A stretch of DNA of 47,504 nucleotides from Microbulbifer okhotskensis (lineage in GTDB: Bacteria > Pseudomonadota > Gammaproteobacteria > Pseudomonadales > Cellvibrionaceae): contig NZ_JALBWM010000028.1 of NCBI RefSeq assembly GCF_023895975.1, positions 1 to 47,504 of the forward strand, written 5' to 3'. The notes beneath the pieces are model-generated. The model saw only the letters and a list, made by a program, of their open reading frames with translations, was not told the DNA's origin and did not search any database. Shown here one piece after another: positions 24,161 to 33,655 of the stretch. Each line of letters starts with the position of its first letter. Position 1 is the first letter of the stretch. A program made the position numbers and the translations under genes.

Positions 24161-25564
24161 TTAGAACTGGTAGTTCAAAGCCACACTGAACAGGTAAGCT
24201 TCGGTCTTGGTGGTGCCGCCATCGTAGTAGGTAATAATGGCATCATTAATGTTGCTGGCTTCCTGAATAACTTCGTCGTCGCCCCAGATGTAGGCGAGGC
24301 TGCCATCAACGGTTAGCTTGTCGCTGAATCGGTAAGTGCCACCAACCGTCAGCCACTGGCGATCGGTATCGGGGATTGACAAGGTGCGCCAGGTGATAGG
24401 CAGGTCTGTGCCGACCAGCTCGGTGAGCTCTTCGGTTTCTTCTCTATTCAAGCCATCGCGGGCAGCGCCTTGGTCGTAGGCGTAGCCGAAACGGAACGTC
24501 CACTCGTCGTTGCGGTAGTACTCACCGGCAAGGCTGTAGCGAGAACCGCTCTTGAAGTTTTCTTCTTTCAGCAGCAGCGGGTTGTACTCTTCGCCTGCGG
24601 AAGGGATAAAGGCTTCCAGGCGCTCGAAGCGATCCCAGTTGGTCCACATATAACCTGCTGCGATACCCCAGTTGTTATTGAAGCGGTGATAGAAACCCAG
24701 CTCCAAGGTGTCCGGCAGGTTTAGAGTCAGGTTTCCTGAAGTATCGTCAAATGGATCGAGAGGGCTTGGTGCGATATCAGAGCTTACTTCCCCTTTGATT
24801 TTGGGGTCGTATTTTGCGTGGTAAGAAATACCGGCGCGAGTATTGTCGCTGATGCGCCACAGGCCACCGATGGTCCAGCTCACATCCCAAGTATCACCTT
24901 TTACGTCCAAAAGCGTTGCGCCAGAGGGATTAAATCCCAACACCGGCGCCACAACATCCCCAATGAGAAAGTCATCGGGGAAAGTGGTGTTCAATTCGGC
25001 ATCGACATAGAAAAAGTTGGCCGCGATGCCCACACTGAACTGGTTGTTAAAATCGTAGGCAATAGAAGGTTGGATATTTACAGTCAGTAGCGAGGTTTTG
25101 TTGGCGATAGTGGTTGCAGGAAAATTATCTGGGAGATCGGTTTCCAATCCAAAATCGGTATACATGGCCAGGCCCCATGACAAATTGTCATTGATAGGCG
25201 CTGCCAGGTAGCCATTGGGGATTACGGCGCTGGTGGCGTAGTTCTTGGCATTGGCTGGGGTTTCGAATGCCAGGTAGCCGGTTTCGGCACTTCCGACGTA
25301 GTAGGTGACATCACCTTCTACATCGATTTCGGGGTCGACATAAGTGGCACCAACAGAAATGGTGTAGGTATCGAACAGGGCTGAACCGGCAGGGTTGCGG
25401 GCGAGAATTGCGGCATTGTCACCGACGGTGTTTTCGGCGGCAAAAGCTCGGCCGAGACCGGATGCGCTGGTTTCCTGCAAGTAGAAACCGGCAGCCATAG
25501 CGCCTTGGGAAACGGAGCTGATCGCTGCGGCCAGAACTGCGTGTCGCAGGTATTTTTTATTCAT
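24161..25564 (-). CDS. FadL/OmpP1/TodX-family outer-membrane transporter
   Basis: The 467-residue outer-membrane beta-barrel probably takes up long-chain fatty acids or other hydrophobic compounds. A signal peptide (1-24, ending AMAA) is followed by GFYLQETSASGLGRAFAAEN, the N-terminal plug segment typical of FadL, and NPAGSALFDTY. The rest alternates polar and aromatic residues as in 14-strand barrels, and ends in Phe (ALNYQF), the outer-membrane sorting signal. A strong terminator follows. A 12-base palindrome acttatataagt (25647-25658) lies about 85 bases upstream and could be a regulator site. The gene is monocistronic. The exact substrate is not clear; the name fadL is not assigned for that reason. 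Confidence 0.9.
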   Translation of the reverse strand: MNKKYLRHAVLAAAISSVSQGAMAAGFYLQETSASGLGRAFAAENTVGDNAAILARNPAGSALFDTYTISVGATYVDPEIDVEGDVTYYVGSAETGYLAFETPANAKNYATSAVIPNGYLAAPINDNLSWGLAMYTDFGLETDLPDNFPATTIANKTSLLTVNIQPSIAYDFNNQFSVGIAANFFYVDAELNTTFPDDFLIGDVVAPVLGFNPSGATLLDVKGDTWDVSWTIGGLWRISDNTRAGISYHAKYDPKIKGEVSSDIAPSPLDPFDDTSGNLTLNLPDTLELGFYHRFNNNWGIAAGYMWTNWDRFERLEAFIPSAGEEYNPLLLKEENFKSGSRYSLAGEYYRNDEWTFRFGYAYDQGAARDGLNREETEELTELVGTDLPITWRTLSIPDTDRQWLTVGGTYRFSDKLTVDGSLAYIWGDDEVIQEASNINDAIITYYDGGTTKTEAYLFSVALNYQF

Positions 25565-25808
25565 GAGAACCCATCTCTAAGTCTGCTGATTACTGAAAGC
25601 CATAAACAGGTTGGAACAAACTCTGCCATGGCAGGAAGGCCTTTAGACTTATATAAGTACCTTCTACTTCCGTAGCAAATCCCTTACTAAAAAGTCTAGC
25701 AATACGAAATTGCTCGAGTGAGGGAGAGGAGTGACTTTATAAAGACAATGAGGACAAAAATCTATCCAAGACGGTGGATTTTTTTCTGTTAGCTGAAAAT
25801 GTGGCTAT

Positions 25809-26513
25809 TTATTGGCTAGCAGTGACTTTTTCTCCGTTGATGGATAATTTTGTCAGGTTAATTTGATATCTTTTGCCATTTTCTTCTCTCTGGATAAGTT
25901 TCACCAGAGCGTAATTCCACTGTGGCGCGATCCATACAGTCGTCTCTCTTCCGGACTCGGTATCTCTGACGCGGGCTACCTTTATGGTCTCAACAGGACC
26001 CAGTGGGGTTTTCAGTGTTTCGGTGCCAATTTGGTTGAATTTATAGTCACGAATTTTTTTGCCATCGGCAATTTTGTATTGCAGGTCTTTTTTTCCCGCC
26101 GCGATATCGAGGGCCAGCTGCATTTGGTAGCTCACCTTATCAAGAATATTCGGCGGGACATCCTTTAGGTCTCTCTCAGGATTGTGAACGTTGAAGACCA
26201 GACCTTTGGAAGGTTCAAAATTTAGAACCGTGGCGCGGTCGCGACCGAGTCCGGTCCGGCGATATTCATAGTGTCGGGGGGTGACAAGTCCATCTTGGCT
26301 GGTGAAGCGAGAATATTCTTTAATATTGGCGAACAGGGCGCTGCTATCGAAGTCCAGCCGCCAGTTGTCTTCCTGCCCGGACAGCTCCCGGGTTGCGGTA
26401 ATACTGACGCCATTAAATCGAGCTGCATAAGTTGCTTTGAAGGGTTTTAATTCGGCGGCAATAGTTTGGCCGGCCAATACGAGGAGAAATAGGGTGGTAG
26501 CAAGAAGGCGCAC
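25809..26513 (-). CDS. DUF3108 domain periplasmic protein
   Basis: The 234-residue protein has a signal peptide (1-19, ending TIAAE) and then a single DUF3108 domain: LKPFKATYAARFNGVSITAT, LDFDSSALFANIKEYSRF, YRRTGLGRDRATVLNFE, and the end GRETTVWIAPQWNYALVKLI. The domain is a beta-rich, lipocalin-like fold found in periplasmic proteins of many Gram-negatives; its role is unknown. In pseudomonads a similar gene lies beside purN-purM, and the same order is seen here with about 100 bases between. A gctggcg/cgccagc inverted repeat lies in that gap, so it probably has its own promoter. Confidence 0.9.
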   Translation of the reverse strand: MRLLATTLFLLVLAGQTIAAELKPFKATYAARFNGVSITATRELSGQEDNWRLDFDSSALFANIKEYSRFTSQDGLVTPRHYEYRRTGLGRDRATVLNFEPSKGLVFNVHNPERDLKDVPPNILDKVSYQMQLALDIAAGKKDLQYKIADGKKIRDYKFNQIGTETLKTPLGPVETIKVARVRDTESGRETTVWIAPQWNYALVKLIQREENGKRYQINLTKLSINGEKVTASQ

Positions 26514-26616
26514 TTTAAATATCCCGCAAAAACTGAATCCTCTTGAATATTAGCTGGCGAGGCGTGCAAAGTACATCGAAGGACTTTTGCCCCGCCAGCG
26601 ATAAGAGGCATTCTTG

Positions 26617-27261
26617 CTAGGCCGAAATCTGAACTCCGCAGTGAGGCAATAATTCGCCATCCAAAAGAACGCGATCATCAGCCATTTGCAGGCGTTGCTG
26701 GGCAAACCAGGAAACTGCCATCGGGTAGATAGTGTGCTCCTGCCTTTGAACCCGCTTTGCCAGTAGTGCTGGAGTGTCCCCTTCCTTTATGGGAACAATG
26801 GCCTGGACAATAGAGGGCCCCCCATCCAGTTCTTCGGTCACAAAGTGAACGGTTACGCCATGCGTCTTATCCCCGGCTTCCAGCGCCCGCTGGTGGGTAT
26901 TAAGCCCTTGGTATTTGGGGAGCAGAGATGGATGAATATTGATCAGGCGCCCGCCGTAGTGGCGTACGAATTCGGGAGTTAAAATTCGCATAAACCCCGC
27001 TAGCACAACCAGGCTCGGCTTATGTTGATCAATCTCCTTAATCAGGGCTTGATCAAACGCCCCCCTGTTGGGGAAGCTGCGGTGATCCACCACAATACCG
27101 GGTATACCGGCTTGCGTTGCACGGTTCAGGCCGTAGGCCTCTGCCTTGTTGCTGATAACCGCGCACACCGAAAAAGGAGCATCCGCTTGCGCGGTGGTAT
27201 CCAGCAGCGCTTGCAGGTTACTACCGCTGCCAGAAATGAGTACGACGACTTTACAAGACAT
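26617..27261 (-). CDS. purN: Phosphoribosylglycinamide formyltransferase PurN
   Basis: PurN transfers a formyl group from 10-formyltetrahydrofolate to glycinamide ribonucleotide, step 3 of purine synthesis. The 214-residue protein has LISGSGSNLQALL at the N-terminus and the catalytic triad Asn108, His110 (INIHPSLLPKYQGL) and Asp146 (EELDGGPS), as in E. coli. The ATG overlaps the purM stop by one base (TAATG), so the two genes are translationally coupled. Length is normal. Confidence 0.97.
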   Translation of the reverse strand: MSCKVVVLISGSGSNLQALLDTTAQADAPFSVCAVISNKAEAYGLNRATQAGIPGIVVDHRSFPNRGAFDQALIKEIDQHKPSLVVLAGFMRILTPEFVRHYGGRLINIHPSLLPKYQGLNTHQRALEAGDKTHGVTVHFVTEELDGGPSIVQAIVPIKEGDTPALLAKRVQRQEHTIYPMAVSWFAQQRLQMADDRVLLDGELLPHCGVQISA

Positions 27262-28322
27262 TAGAGTCCCGCCAGCTCGACAGTCTCAGAGCCTTCGCGG
27301 GCTGTTTCAATACTGCCAACGATAAAGGCATCTTCCCCCAGCTGCTTAAGAGTCGATAGGGCAGTTTCCGCTTGTTCGGCAGGGACGCAGATCACCATAC
27401 CAACGCCGCAGTTAAAAGTACGGTACATTTCGTGGCTATCAATATTGCCGGCATCGCGCAGCCAGCTGAATACGGCTGGCATTTCCCAGCTGTTGACATC
27501 TATACGGGCGCTGCAGCCTTCGGGCAGTACACGCGGCAGGTTTTCCAGTAGGCCGCCACCGGTAATATGGCTGAGGGCGTTGACCTGGCAGGTTTTCATC
27601 AGCTGGAGCAGATTTTTCACGTAAATGCGGGTCGGAGCCATCAGGGCTTTAGCAAGGGTTTCTCCGCCGATATCCTGTTGCAGGTCGGCACTGCGTACCT
27701 CGAGGACTTTGCGAATCAGGGAGTAACCGTTGGAGTGGGGGCCGCTGGAAGCGAGGCCTATCAGCACATCGCCACTTTTGACTTTACTGCCGTCAATGAT
27801 TTCGGATTTTTCCACAACCCCGGTGCAGAAGCCCGCCAGGTCGTAGTCATCGCCTTCATACATTCCGGGCATTTCAGCGGTCTCTCCGCCAACCAGGGCA
27901 CAGCCTGCCAATTCGCAGCCTTTGCCTATACCGGTTACTACTTCTGCAGCAATATCCACATTCAGTTTGCCCGTTGCATAGTAATCGAGGAAGAACAGGG
28001 GTTCTGCGCCGGCTACGATCAGGTCGTTGACACACATTGCAACCAGGTCAATACCAATACTGTCGTGGATGCCCAGGTCCATTGCCAAGCGTAACTTGGT
28101 ACCCACTCCGTCGGTGCCAGATACCAAAACAGGCTCTTTATAGCCGCTTGGGAGTTCACACAGGGCGCCGAATCCGCCCAGTCCGCCCATTACTTCCGGA
28201 CGGGATGTACGTTTGGCGACATGTTTGATGCGCTCTACCAGTGCATTACCTGCATCGATATCGACACCGGCATCTTTGTAAGAAAGGGGTGTTTGCGCGG
28301 ATAGCGGCTTGGAATCGTTCAT
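27261..28322 (-). CDS. purM: Phosphoribosylformylglycinamidine cyclo-ligase PurM (AIR synthetase)
   Basis: PurM closes the imidazole ring of FGAM with ATP to give AIR, step 5 of purine synthesis. The 353-residue sequence contains [68 protein letters not shown] and [17 protein letters not shown], the known substrate- and ATP-binding segments. Length matches the family. It is the first gene of the purM-purN operon; no PurR-like box was identified in the gap of 275 bases to the divergent DUF2066 gene. Confidence 0.98.
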   Translation of the reverse strand: MNDSKPLSAQTPLSYKDAGVDIDAGNALVERIKHVAKRTSRPEVMGGLGGFGALCELPSGYKEPVLVSGTDGVGTKLRLAMDLGIHDSIGIDLVAMCVNDLIVAGAEPLFFLDYYATGKLNVDIAAEVVTGIGKGCELAGCALVGGETAEMPGMYEGDDYDLAGFCTGVVEKSEIIDGSKVKSGDVLIGLASSGPHSNGYSLIRKVLEVRSADLQQDIGGETLAKALMAPTRIYVKNLLQLMKTCQVNALSHITGGGLLENLPRVLPEGCSARIDVNSWEMPAVFSWLRDAGNIDSHEMYRTFNCGVGMVICVPAEQAETALSTLKQLGEDAFIVGSIETAREGSETVELAGL

Positions 28323-28597
28323 GATTCTTCCTGCGGTGGGTAGTCGAAGGGCGCGTATTCTAGCCGGGTCTTGCCTTGGGAGCCACGCCCAGAGGGCTCC
28401 TCAAAGAAGGATTTCGCCACTTTCTGGGTGTTTGATCTGTAAAATCACTCCGATAGTGAGAACTCGGGGCTGAGAGAAGCGCCTGACGCTGATACAATAG
28501 CTCTAATTTTTACTCTGCCCTGAAATTTGGCACCTTGTACATCGACAACAATTTCGTGCAAGCTCAAGGGGTGGAAAGAGGTTTGGAGAGAAGTCCT

Positions 28598-29695
28598 ATG
28601 CACAAGCTGCTCCGGCAGGGATTGGTGTTGCAGTTGCTGGCTCTGGTTATCAGTGTTCTAGTCTTGCCGGTTCAGGCCCGAGTCATCTCGGATTTGTACG
28701 AAGTTGTGGAGGCTGTGCCCAGTCGCGGAACCACGGATCGTGCAGCAGCCGGAAGTCGCGGTCTGGAACGTGTGTTCGTACGTGTAACAGGGGATGCTGC
28801 CATTGGCCGTGCCCCAAACCTGCAACCGATTTTGAAGAGTGCACAACAATTTGTGCAGGGTTATCGCTATACCCGTGAGGATAACCAGCTCTATCTTCAT
28901 ATCTCCTTTAATCCCCAGGCCATTTCACGCCAAGTCAATCAGCTGGGGTTGCCTATCTGGCCCAACAATCGCCCCGGTACTCTGGTTTGGCTGGCGGTGG
29001 ATACCCTGCAAGAGGGGCGCAGCTCGCTCAGTGAAGAGACCTCCCCCGAATTGTTTGCAGTACTCGAGGCAATGGCCGTCGAACGCGGTGTTCCCTTGGA
29101 CTTCCCTGTTTTGGATCTAAACGACCAGCGCAATATGCCGTTGGGCGCACTGTGGGCGCAGGACGAGCAGGCCGCTGAACGGGCCGGATTGCGCTACAGT
29201 CCCGATGCAACCCTGATGGGGCGTGTTTTGCAGGCTTCGGGCCGCCGTTGGCAAGCCGACTGGCTGTTGGTTCACGGTGGACGCAGCTATGCGTTCGATA
29301 CCACCGGCGGCTCCCTTGAAGAGGTCGCTCTGCGGGGGGTCAATCAGTTGTCCAATATCCTGGCGCAGCGCTATGCTGTGCTTCCAGAAGGGCAGGGTAG
29401 CTCGTTGGGCGCAGTGGTTATTGAATTATCAGGCGTTGACAGTTTTGCGGACTATGCGCAAGTATCCGGTTATCTACAGGGATTGGCGCAGGTGAACAGT
29501 GCTAATTTACTCTCTGTGGAGGGCGACCGGATGCGCGTAGCACTTGTCTCCTCTGTAGACTTGAGTAATTTGCGCGATACCTTGGCGCTAAATCATAAAC
29601 TGCAGGCACAAGCGGACGGAGATGCTATCAACTTGAGTGGATACCGTTCACCTTTGGGCAGCGCTGAGAATCCGTTGCGCTATCGCTGGGACTGA
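28598..29695 (+). CDS. DUF2066 domain protein
   Basis: The 365-residue protein has a signal peptide or N-terminal anchor (about 1-27: LVISVLVLPVQA) and a DUF2066 domain with RVISDLYEVVEAVPSRGTTD, ERVFVRVTGD, FVQGYRYTREDNQLYLHISF and a long C-terminal part. It is periplasmic by inference; the function of the family is not known. Order purN-purM / DUF2066-hda is conserved in pseudomonads and relatives. The ATG at 28598 is preceded by GGAGAG at the right distance; a longer frame starts 21 codons earlier. The stop TGA is one base before the hda ATG, so hda is coupled to it. Confidence 0.85.
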   Translation: MHKLLRQGLVLQLLALVISVLVLPVQARVISDLYEVVEAVPSRGTTDRAAAGSRGLERVFVRVTGDAAIGRAPNLQPILKSAQQFVQGYRYTREDNQLYLHISFNPQAISRQVNQLGLPIWPNNRPGTLVWLAVDTLQEGRSSLSEETSPELFAVLEAMAVERGVPLDFPVLDLNDQRNMPLGALWAQDEQAAERAGLRYSPDATLMGRVLQASGRRWQADWLLVHGGRSYAFDTTGGSLEEVALRGVNQLSNILAQRYAVLPEGQGSSLGAVVIELSGVDSFADYAQVSGYLQGLAQVNSANLLSVEGDRMRVALVSSVDLSNLRDTLALNHKLQAQADGDAINLSGYRSPLGSAENPLRYRWD

Positions 29696-29696
29696 G

Positions 29697-30410
29697 ATGA
29701 GTATTCCGCAACAGCTGCCGCTGGGAGTGTCCCTGCGGGACGACGCCACTTTCGACAACTTCTATCTGTCTGAGTCAGACCCCAACCGTCAGGTGGTGTC
29801 CCTGCTGCAGTCGTTTGCCAGTGGCGAAAACCCTGAATCTGTTATTTATATCTGGGGCGAGGCGGGCAGCGGTGTGAGCCACCTTCTGCAGTCAGCATGT
29901 CAGTGCGCAGAGGCCAGTGGCCGCTCCTTCCATTACATTCCGCTCGCTGACCTGATGGCGACGGATCCGGCTGTTATTCTCGATGGGTTGGAGCAACTGG
30001 ATCTCGTTTGTATCGACGATGTTCATTTGCTGGAAGGCCAGCCGCAGTGGCAGACCGCTATTTTTCACCTTTATAACCGGGTGAAGGACGGAGGTAGACA
30101 GCTGCTGATGGGCGCGCGTCAATCTCCACGGGGGATGGATATTGCCCTGGCAGATCTACAGTCCCGCTTGCACTGGTCCCTGGTCTTCCACCTTCAAACC
30201 TTGAATGACAGCGATAAGGTTGCAGCCCTGCGTCGTCGCAGCCGCCTGCGCGGTTTTGATCTGCCGGAAGATGTTGCTCAATACATCCTGCACCGGGCAC
30301 CCAGGGATACACGTGCGCTGTTCCTGTGTTTGGAGGAGTTGGACCGGGCTTCCTTAATGGCCAAGCGCAAGATCACCATTCCTTTTGTAAAACAGGTGCT
30401 GGACATCTAG
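29697..30410 (+). CDS. hda: DnaA regulatory inactivator Hda
   Basis: Hda binds the DNA polymerase beta clamp and stimulates ATP hydrolysis by DnaA, stopping reinitiation. The 237-residue AAA+ protein has an N-terminal clamp-binding motif QLPLGV (6-11), a degenerate P-loop GEAGSGVSHL (54-63) in which the usual Lys is Val, Walker B VCIDDVHLL, and the sensor-2/arginine region RAPRDTRALFLCLEELD. E. coli Hda also lacks the canonical lysine, so this may be tolerated. The frame extends 20 codons upstream, but the ATG at 29697 follows the DUF2066 stop by one base and matches the family start. It is read in one operon with DUF2066. Confidence 0.93.
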   Translation: MSIPQQLPLGVSLRDDATFDNFYLSESDPNRQVVSLLQSFASGENPESVIYIWGEAGSGVSHLLQSACQCAEASGRSFHYIPLADLMATDPAVILDGLEQLDLVCIDDVHLLEGQPQWQTAIFHLYNRVKDGGRQLLMGARQSPRGMDIALADLQSRLHWSLVFHLQTLNDSDKVAALRRRSRLRGFDLPEDVAQYILHRAPRDTRALFLCLEELDRASLMAKRKITIPFVKQVLDI

Positions 30411-30699
30411 CCTGGCCCCTGAGGAGTAATTTGTCACTCTCGGCCGCCCGCAGCCTGGAGTGACCGCTCACTTGCCGGGTGGCCCGGTTAGTACTTCACT
30501 TTACTCTGCTTCAAGGCCCATCGGACTCTTTTTTCCAACCCCCTCTAGCGTGAATGTACGCTTAGCCCCGCCTGTTGCTTGAGAGCTTATTTTCTTGTGA
30601 AATCTGCTCAGTCCACGATACCAATTGATGCAGTGAATAGATTTACGGGGGAATTCCATCCCTGATTGTTCCCAAATGGTACAGGTTGAGGACAGCGTT

Positions 30700-31635
30700 A
30701 TGCCGAATATTCATAAAATCCTGTATGTGAGTCATGCTGCTGAAGACGAGAGTGGCGGCTTGATGCAGGCTTTTGCGGTGGCGCGCAACCATCAGGCGAA
30801 GATAAAGGTTCTTATGGTCTGCCCGGCGGTGCCGGAGGGGTTTGAGGAATTTAGCCAGCTTTGTATGGACACAATGCTGGAGCGGGTTAAGGGGGAAATT
30901 GAAGCAACCCGAATACGTATGGATTTGCCAGAGGATAAAACGAATCTAGAAATTGAATCGGATTGTGGCTCTCGTCCCGCTGAGCGGGTGATTCGCCGGG
31001 TGTTGAGGGAGGGTTATGACCTTGTGATAAAAAATGTTGAGGGGCGTACCCAGCTGAAGGGTTTCAAGGCGATGGATATGGACCTCCTGCGCAAGTGTCC
31101 CTGTCCAATCTGGTTGTGTCGATCTATCAAACAACCGCATACCAAAATCCAGGTGGCCGTGGCGATTGATCCCGAGTGCGAGGGGGGTAGTAGCTATGAT
31201 TTGGCAATCAGATTACTGCGTTGGTCGCGGGTACTGGCAGATAGCTGTAGCGGTGTGTTGTACGTGATCTCCTGCTGGGACTTCGATATCGATGGGTATC
31301 TACGCCATCATTTTCCCTTGAACGCCTCGGAAGAGGAGCTGGACGAGGCCACTGACGCAGCTCGCGCCCAACATCGCTCCATGCTCGATGTATTGATACG
31401 AGCGTCTGGAATTGATGGAGAGATACAAGTTCATCACGTGGTCGCTCATCCCGATAGCTTTATCCCACTGTTGATTGATGAAGAAAATTTGGACCTTCTG
31501 GTCATGGGTACCGTAGGCCGTGCTGGGATCCCAGGTTTTATTATGGGCAATACGGCGGAAAATATTCTGCAAAAAGTCAGTTGCTCTTTATTGGCTTTGA
31601 AACCGAGTGATTTTGTATCACCCATTAAGGGATGA
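30700..31635 (+). CDS. Tandem universal stress protein (UspE-like)
   Basis: The 311-residue cytoplasmic protein holds two UspA domains (about 1-150 and 155-305). The second ends with the nucleotide-binding motif GTVGRAGIPGFIMGNTAENI, a Gly-x2-Gly-x9-Gly-(S/T) pattern, while the first has a weaker copy (ENVEGRTQLKGF-like region without the full motif). Such two-domain Usps resemble UspE, linked to stress resistance and motility in E. coli. The start at 30700 is preceded by GAGG and fits better than the Met eight codons earlier. It is monocistronic, between hda and a DUF885 gene. Confidence 0.88.
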   Translation: MPNIHKILYVSHAAEDESGGLMQAFAVARNHQAKIKVLMVCPAVPEGFEEFSQLCMDTMLERVKGEIEATRIRMDLPEDKTNLEIESDCGSRPAERVIRRVLREGYDLVIKNVEGRTQLKGFKAMDMDLLRKCPCPIWLCRSIKQPHTKIQVAVAIDPECEGGSSYDLAIRLLRWSRVLADSCSGVLYVISCWDFDIDGYLRHHFPLNASEEELDEATDAARAQHRSMLDVLIRASGIDGEIQVHHVVAHPDSFIPLLIDEENLDLLVMGTVGRAGIPGFIMGNTAENILQKVSCSLLALKPSDFVSPIKG

Positions 31636-31761
31636 TGGACTTCCAGTCAATATCATCTTATCCGCCCAATGAATCAGCTCACCTCTATTCTTGTGTGAGA
31701 TGCTTGTGACGATTTCCGGATAGGCTCAAAATTATAAAGATTGGATAGCTGGAGAAAAAAA

Positions 31762-33579
31762 ATGATTAAAAGAGTAGCCAAGTGGATTGGTGGTTTATTT
31801 TTGTTGGGTGTTTTGGGAGGGGCTGCTTTTGCGGTCAACGCAATCTATTTTAAGCCCTGGTCCATTGATGTATTTTTTGAACGTGCATTTATTAAGCTCG
31901 GTGGCACCAGTCCGGAAATCCTGTCCCAGCTGAGAGTGCTGGAACAGTTTGGAATAGATGGTCACAACGCACACCTCGATGATTTGTCAGAGGAAGAACA
32001 GCTGCGCCAGATGCAGATGATGGAAGATGAACTGGCAGTACTGCGCGCATACGATCGAGCTGGTTTGAATGGGCAGCAGGCAATTTCCTACGATGTGTTC
32101 GAGCATTTCCTCGGTAATATGGTTGAGGCGGGGCGCTGGAGGCATCACGATTACCCGCTTAACCAGATGCTCGGGGTACAAAATAGCCTGCCTGAGTTTC
32201 TTGCTGAGGTTCACCAGATCAATAATGTTAAAGAGGCCGATTATTATCTGTCCCGATTGGGGGAGGTGAAGCGCAAGTTTGACCAGGTACTCAGTGGGCT
32301 GGCGATCCGTGAAGAAAAACAGATCCTGCCACCGCGATTCGTGATCGACAGTGTTTTGGTGGAGATGCAGGGGTTTATTGCTGTACCTGTGCAAGAAAAT
32401 ATTCTTTATACCTCCTTGGTGGATCGACTCGATAAAATTGACGGGCTGGATATGCAGGAGCGTAACCGCATTCTCAGTCAGGGGGAGGCCCTTATTGATG
32501 CAGAGGTTTACCCTGCCTACCAGAGCCTGATCGATTATTATCGTGAGCTGCAGCCAAAAGTATCGAAAAATAATGGTGTTTGGGCACTGCCTGATGGCGA
32601 TGCATTTTATGCATACCAGGTGCGCAGTCATACCACTACCAATATTTCACCGGCAGAGCTTCATCGTATTGGTTTGCAGGAAGTGGCGCGGATTGAAGGG
32701 GAAATGAATCAAATCTTTGCCTCGGTGGGACAGGATAGTGGCACTATCGGTGAGCGTTTTTCAGCGATAAACAATGATTCTCAGTTTCTCTATGAGGACT
32801 CCGAACAGGGGCGTGAAAACATTATTGCCGATTACCAGATGGTGATAGATGAAGTTAGTGCGGGTCTGGAAGAGTATTTTGATGTAAAGCCGGAGATGGG
32901 GGTCGAAGTACGGCGTGTGCCAGAGTTTAAGCAACAGGGGGCCCCCGGTGCTTACTACATTTCTCCGGCGATGGATGGTTCTCGTCCTGGGATCTTTTAC
33001 GCAAACCTGCGCGATGTTCACGAGACCAAGAAATTTGGTATGCGTACTTTAGCCTATCACGAGGCGGTGCCTGGACATCACTTCCAGCTGGCGATTGCGC
33101 AAGAGCTAAAAGGCGTTCCTACCTTCCGTAAGCTGGGTCTGTTTACCGCTTATTCCGAGGGTTGGGCTTTGTATGCTGAAAAGCTTGCCAAGGAAGCGGG
33201 CTTCCAGGAAAACCCTTATGATGATCTGGGCCGGTTGCAGGCTGAGATGTTTCGGGCTGTACGCCTAGTGGTAGATACCGGAATACACTATAAACGATGG
33301 GGTCGTGAAGAGGCCATCGTTTATATGCTGGAGAAAACCGGTATGACAACAACTGAGGTCACCACTGAAATTGAGCGCTATCTGGTGAATCCGGGGCAGG
33401 CGTTGGCCTACAAAACGGGGATGTTAAAAATTCTGGAACTGCGTAAGCGGGCCCAAGAAACACTCGGCAATAAGTTTGATATTCGCCAGTTCCACAATAT
33501 TGTACTTACCAATGGCGCGGTACCGCTGGCGGTATTGGAACAGCAGGTAGATCATTGGGTTGCCACTAAAAAGGGGTAA
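31762..33579 (+). CDS. DUF885 family putative metallopeptidase, membrane-anchored
   Basis: The 605-residue protein has an N-terminal membrane anchor or signal (about 8-30: WIGGLFLLGVLGGAAFAVNA) without a lipobox, and a DUF885 domain for the rest. The zinc-site motif is HEAVPGHH (433-440) followed by FQLAIAQELKGVPTF and a later SEGWALYAEKLAKEAGF with the expected downstream Glu. DUF885 enzymes are M2/M3-like exported zinc peptidases of uncertain specificity. It is convergent with a second DUF885 gene with a terminator between them; the two share clear similarity along their length (for example the PGQA-AYK-GMLKI-EL end), suggesting an old duplication. GGAG precedes the ATG at 31762; a TTG seven codons earlier is less likely. 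Confidence 0.88.
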   Translation: MIKRVAKWIGGLFLLGVLGGAAFAVNAIYFKPWSIDVFFERAFIKLGGTSPEILSQLRVLEQFGIDGHNAHLDDLSEEEQLRQMQMMEDELAVLRAYDRAGLNGQQAISYDVFEHFLGNMVEAGRWRHHDYPLNQMLGVQNSLPEFLAEVHQINNVKEADYYLSRLGEVKRKFDQVLSGLAIREEKQILPPRFVIDSVLVEMQGFIAVPVQENILYTSLVDRLDKIDGLDMQERNRILSQGEALIDAEVYPAYQSLIDYYRELQPKVSKNNGVWALPDGDAFYAYQVRSHTTTNISPAELHRIGLQEVARIEGEMNQIFASVGQDSGTIGERFSAINNDSQFLYEDSEQGRENIIADYQMVIDEVSAGLEEYFDVKPEMGVEVRRVPEFKQQGAPGAYYISPAMDGSRPGIFYANLRDVHETKKFGMRTLAYHEAVPGHHFQLAIAQELKGVPTFRKLGLFTAYSEGWALYAEKLAKEAGFQENPYDDLGRLQAEMFRAVRLVVDTGIHYKRWGREEAIVYMLEKTGMTTTEVTTEIERYLVNPGQALAYKTGMLKILELRKRAQETLGNKFDIRQFHNIVLTNGAVPLAVLEQQVDHWVATKKG

Positions 33580-33598
33580 ACGCAGCTTTCCCCAATAC

Positions 33599-33631
33599 AA
33601 AGGCCGCCTTGAGGCGGCCTTTGTATTTTTT
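33599..33631 (+). terminator. Intrinsic terminator between convergent DUF885 genes
   Basis: aaaggccgcc (33599-33608) pairs with ggcggccttt (33613-33622), loop ttga, followed by gtatttttt. It ends the plus-strand DUF885 gene and could serve the minus-strand one too. Confidence 0.85.
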
Positions 33632-33655
33632 GGGTATTGCTTCAGCTAATAGAAT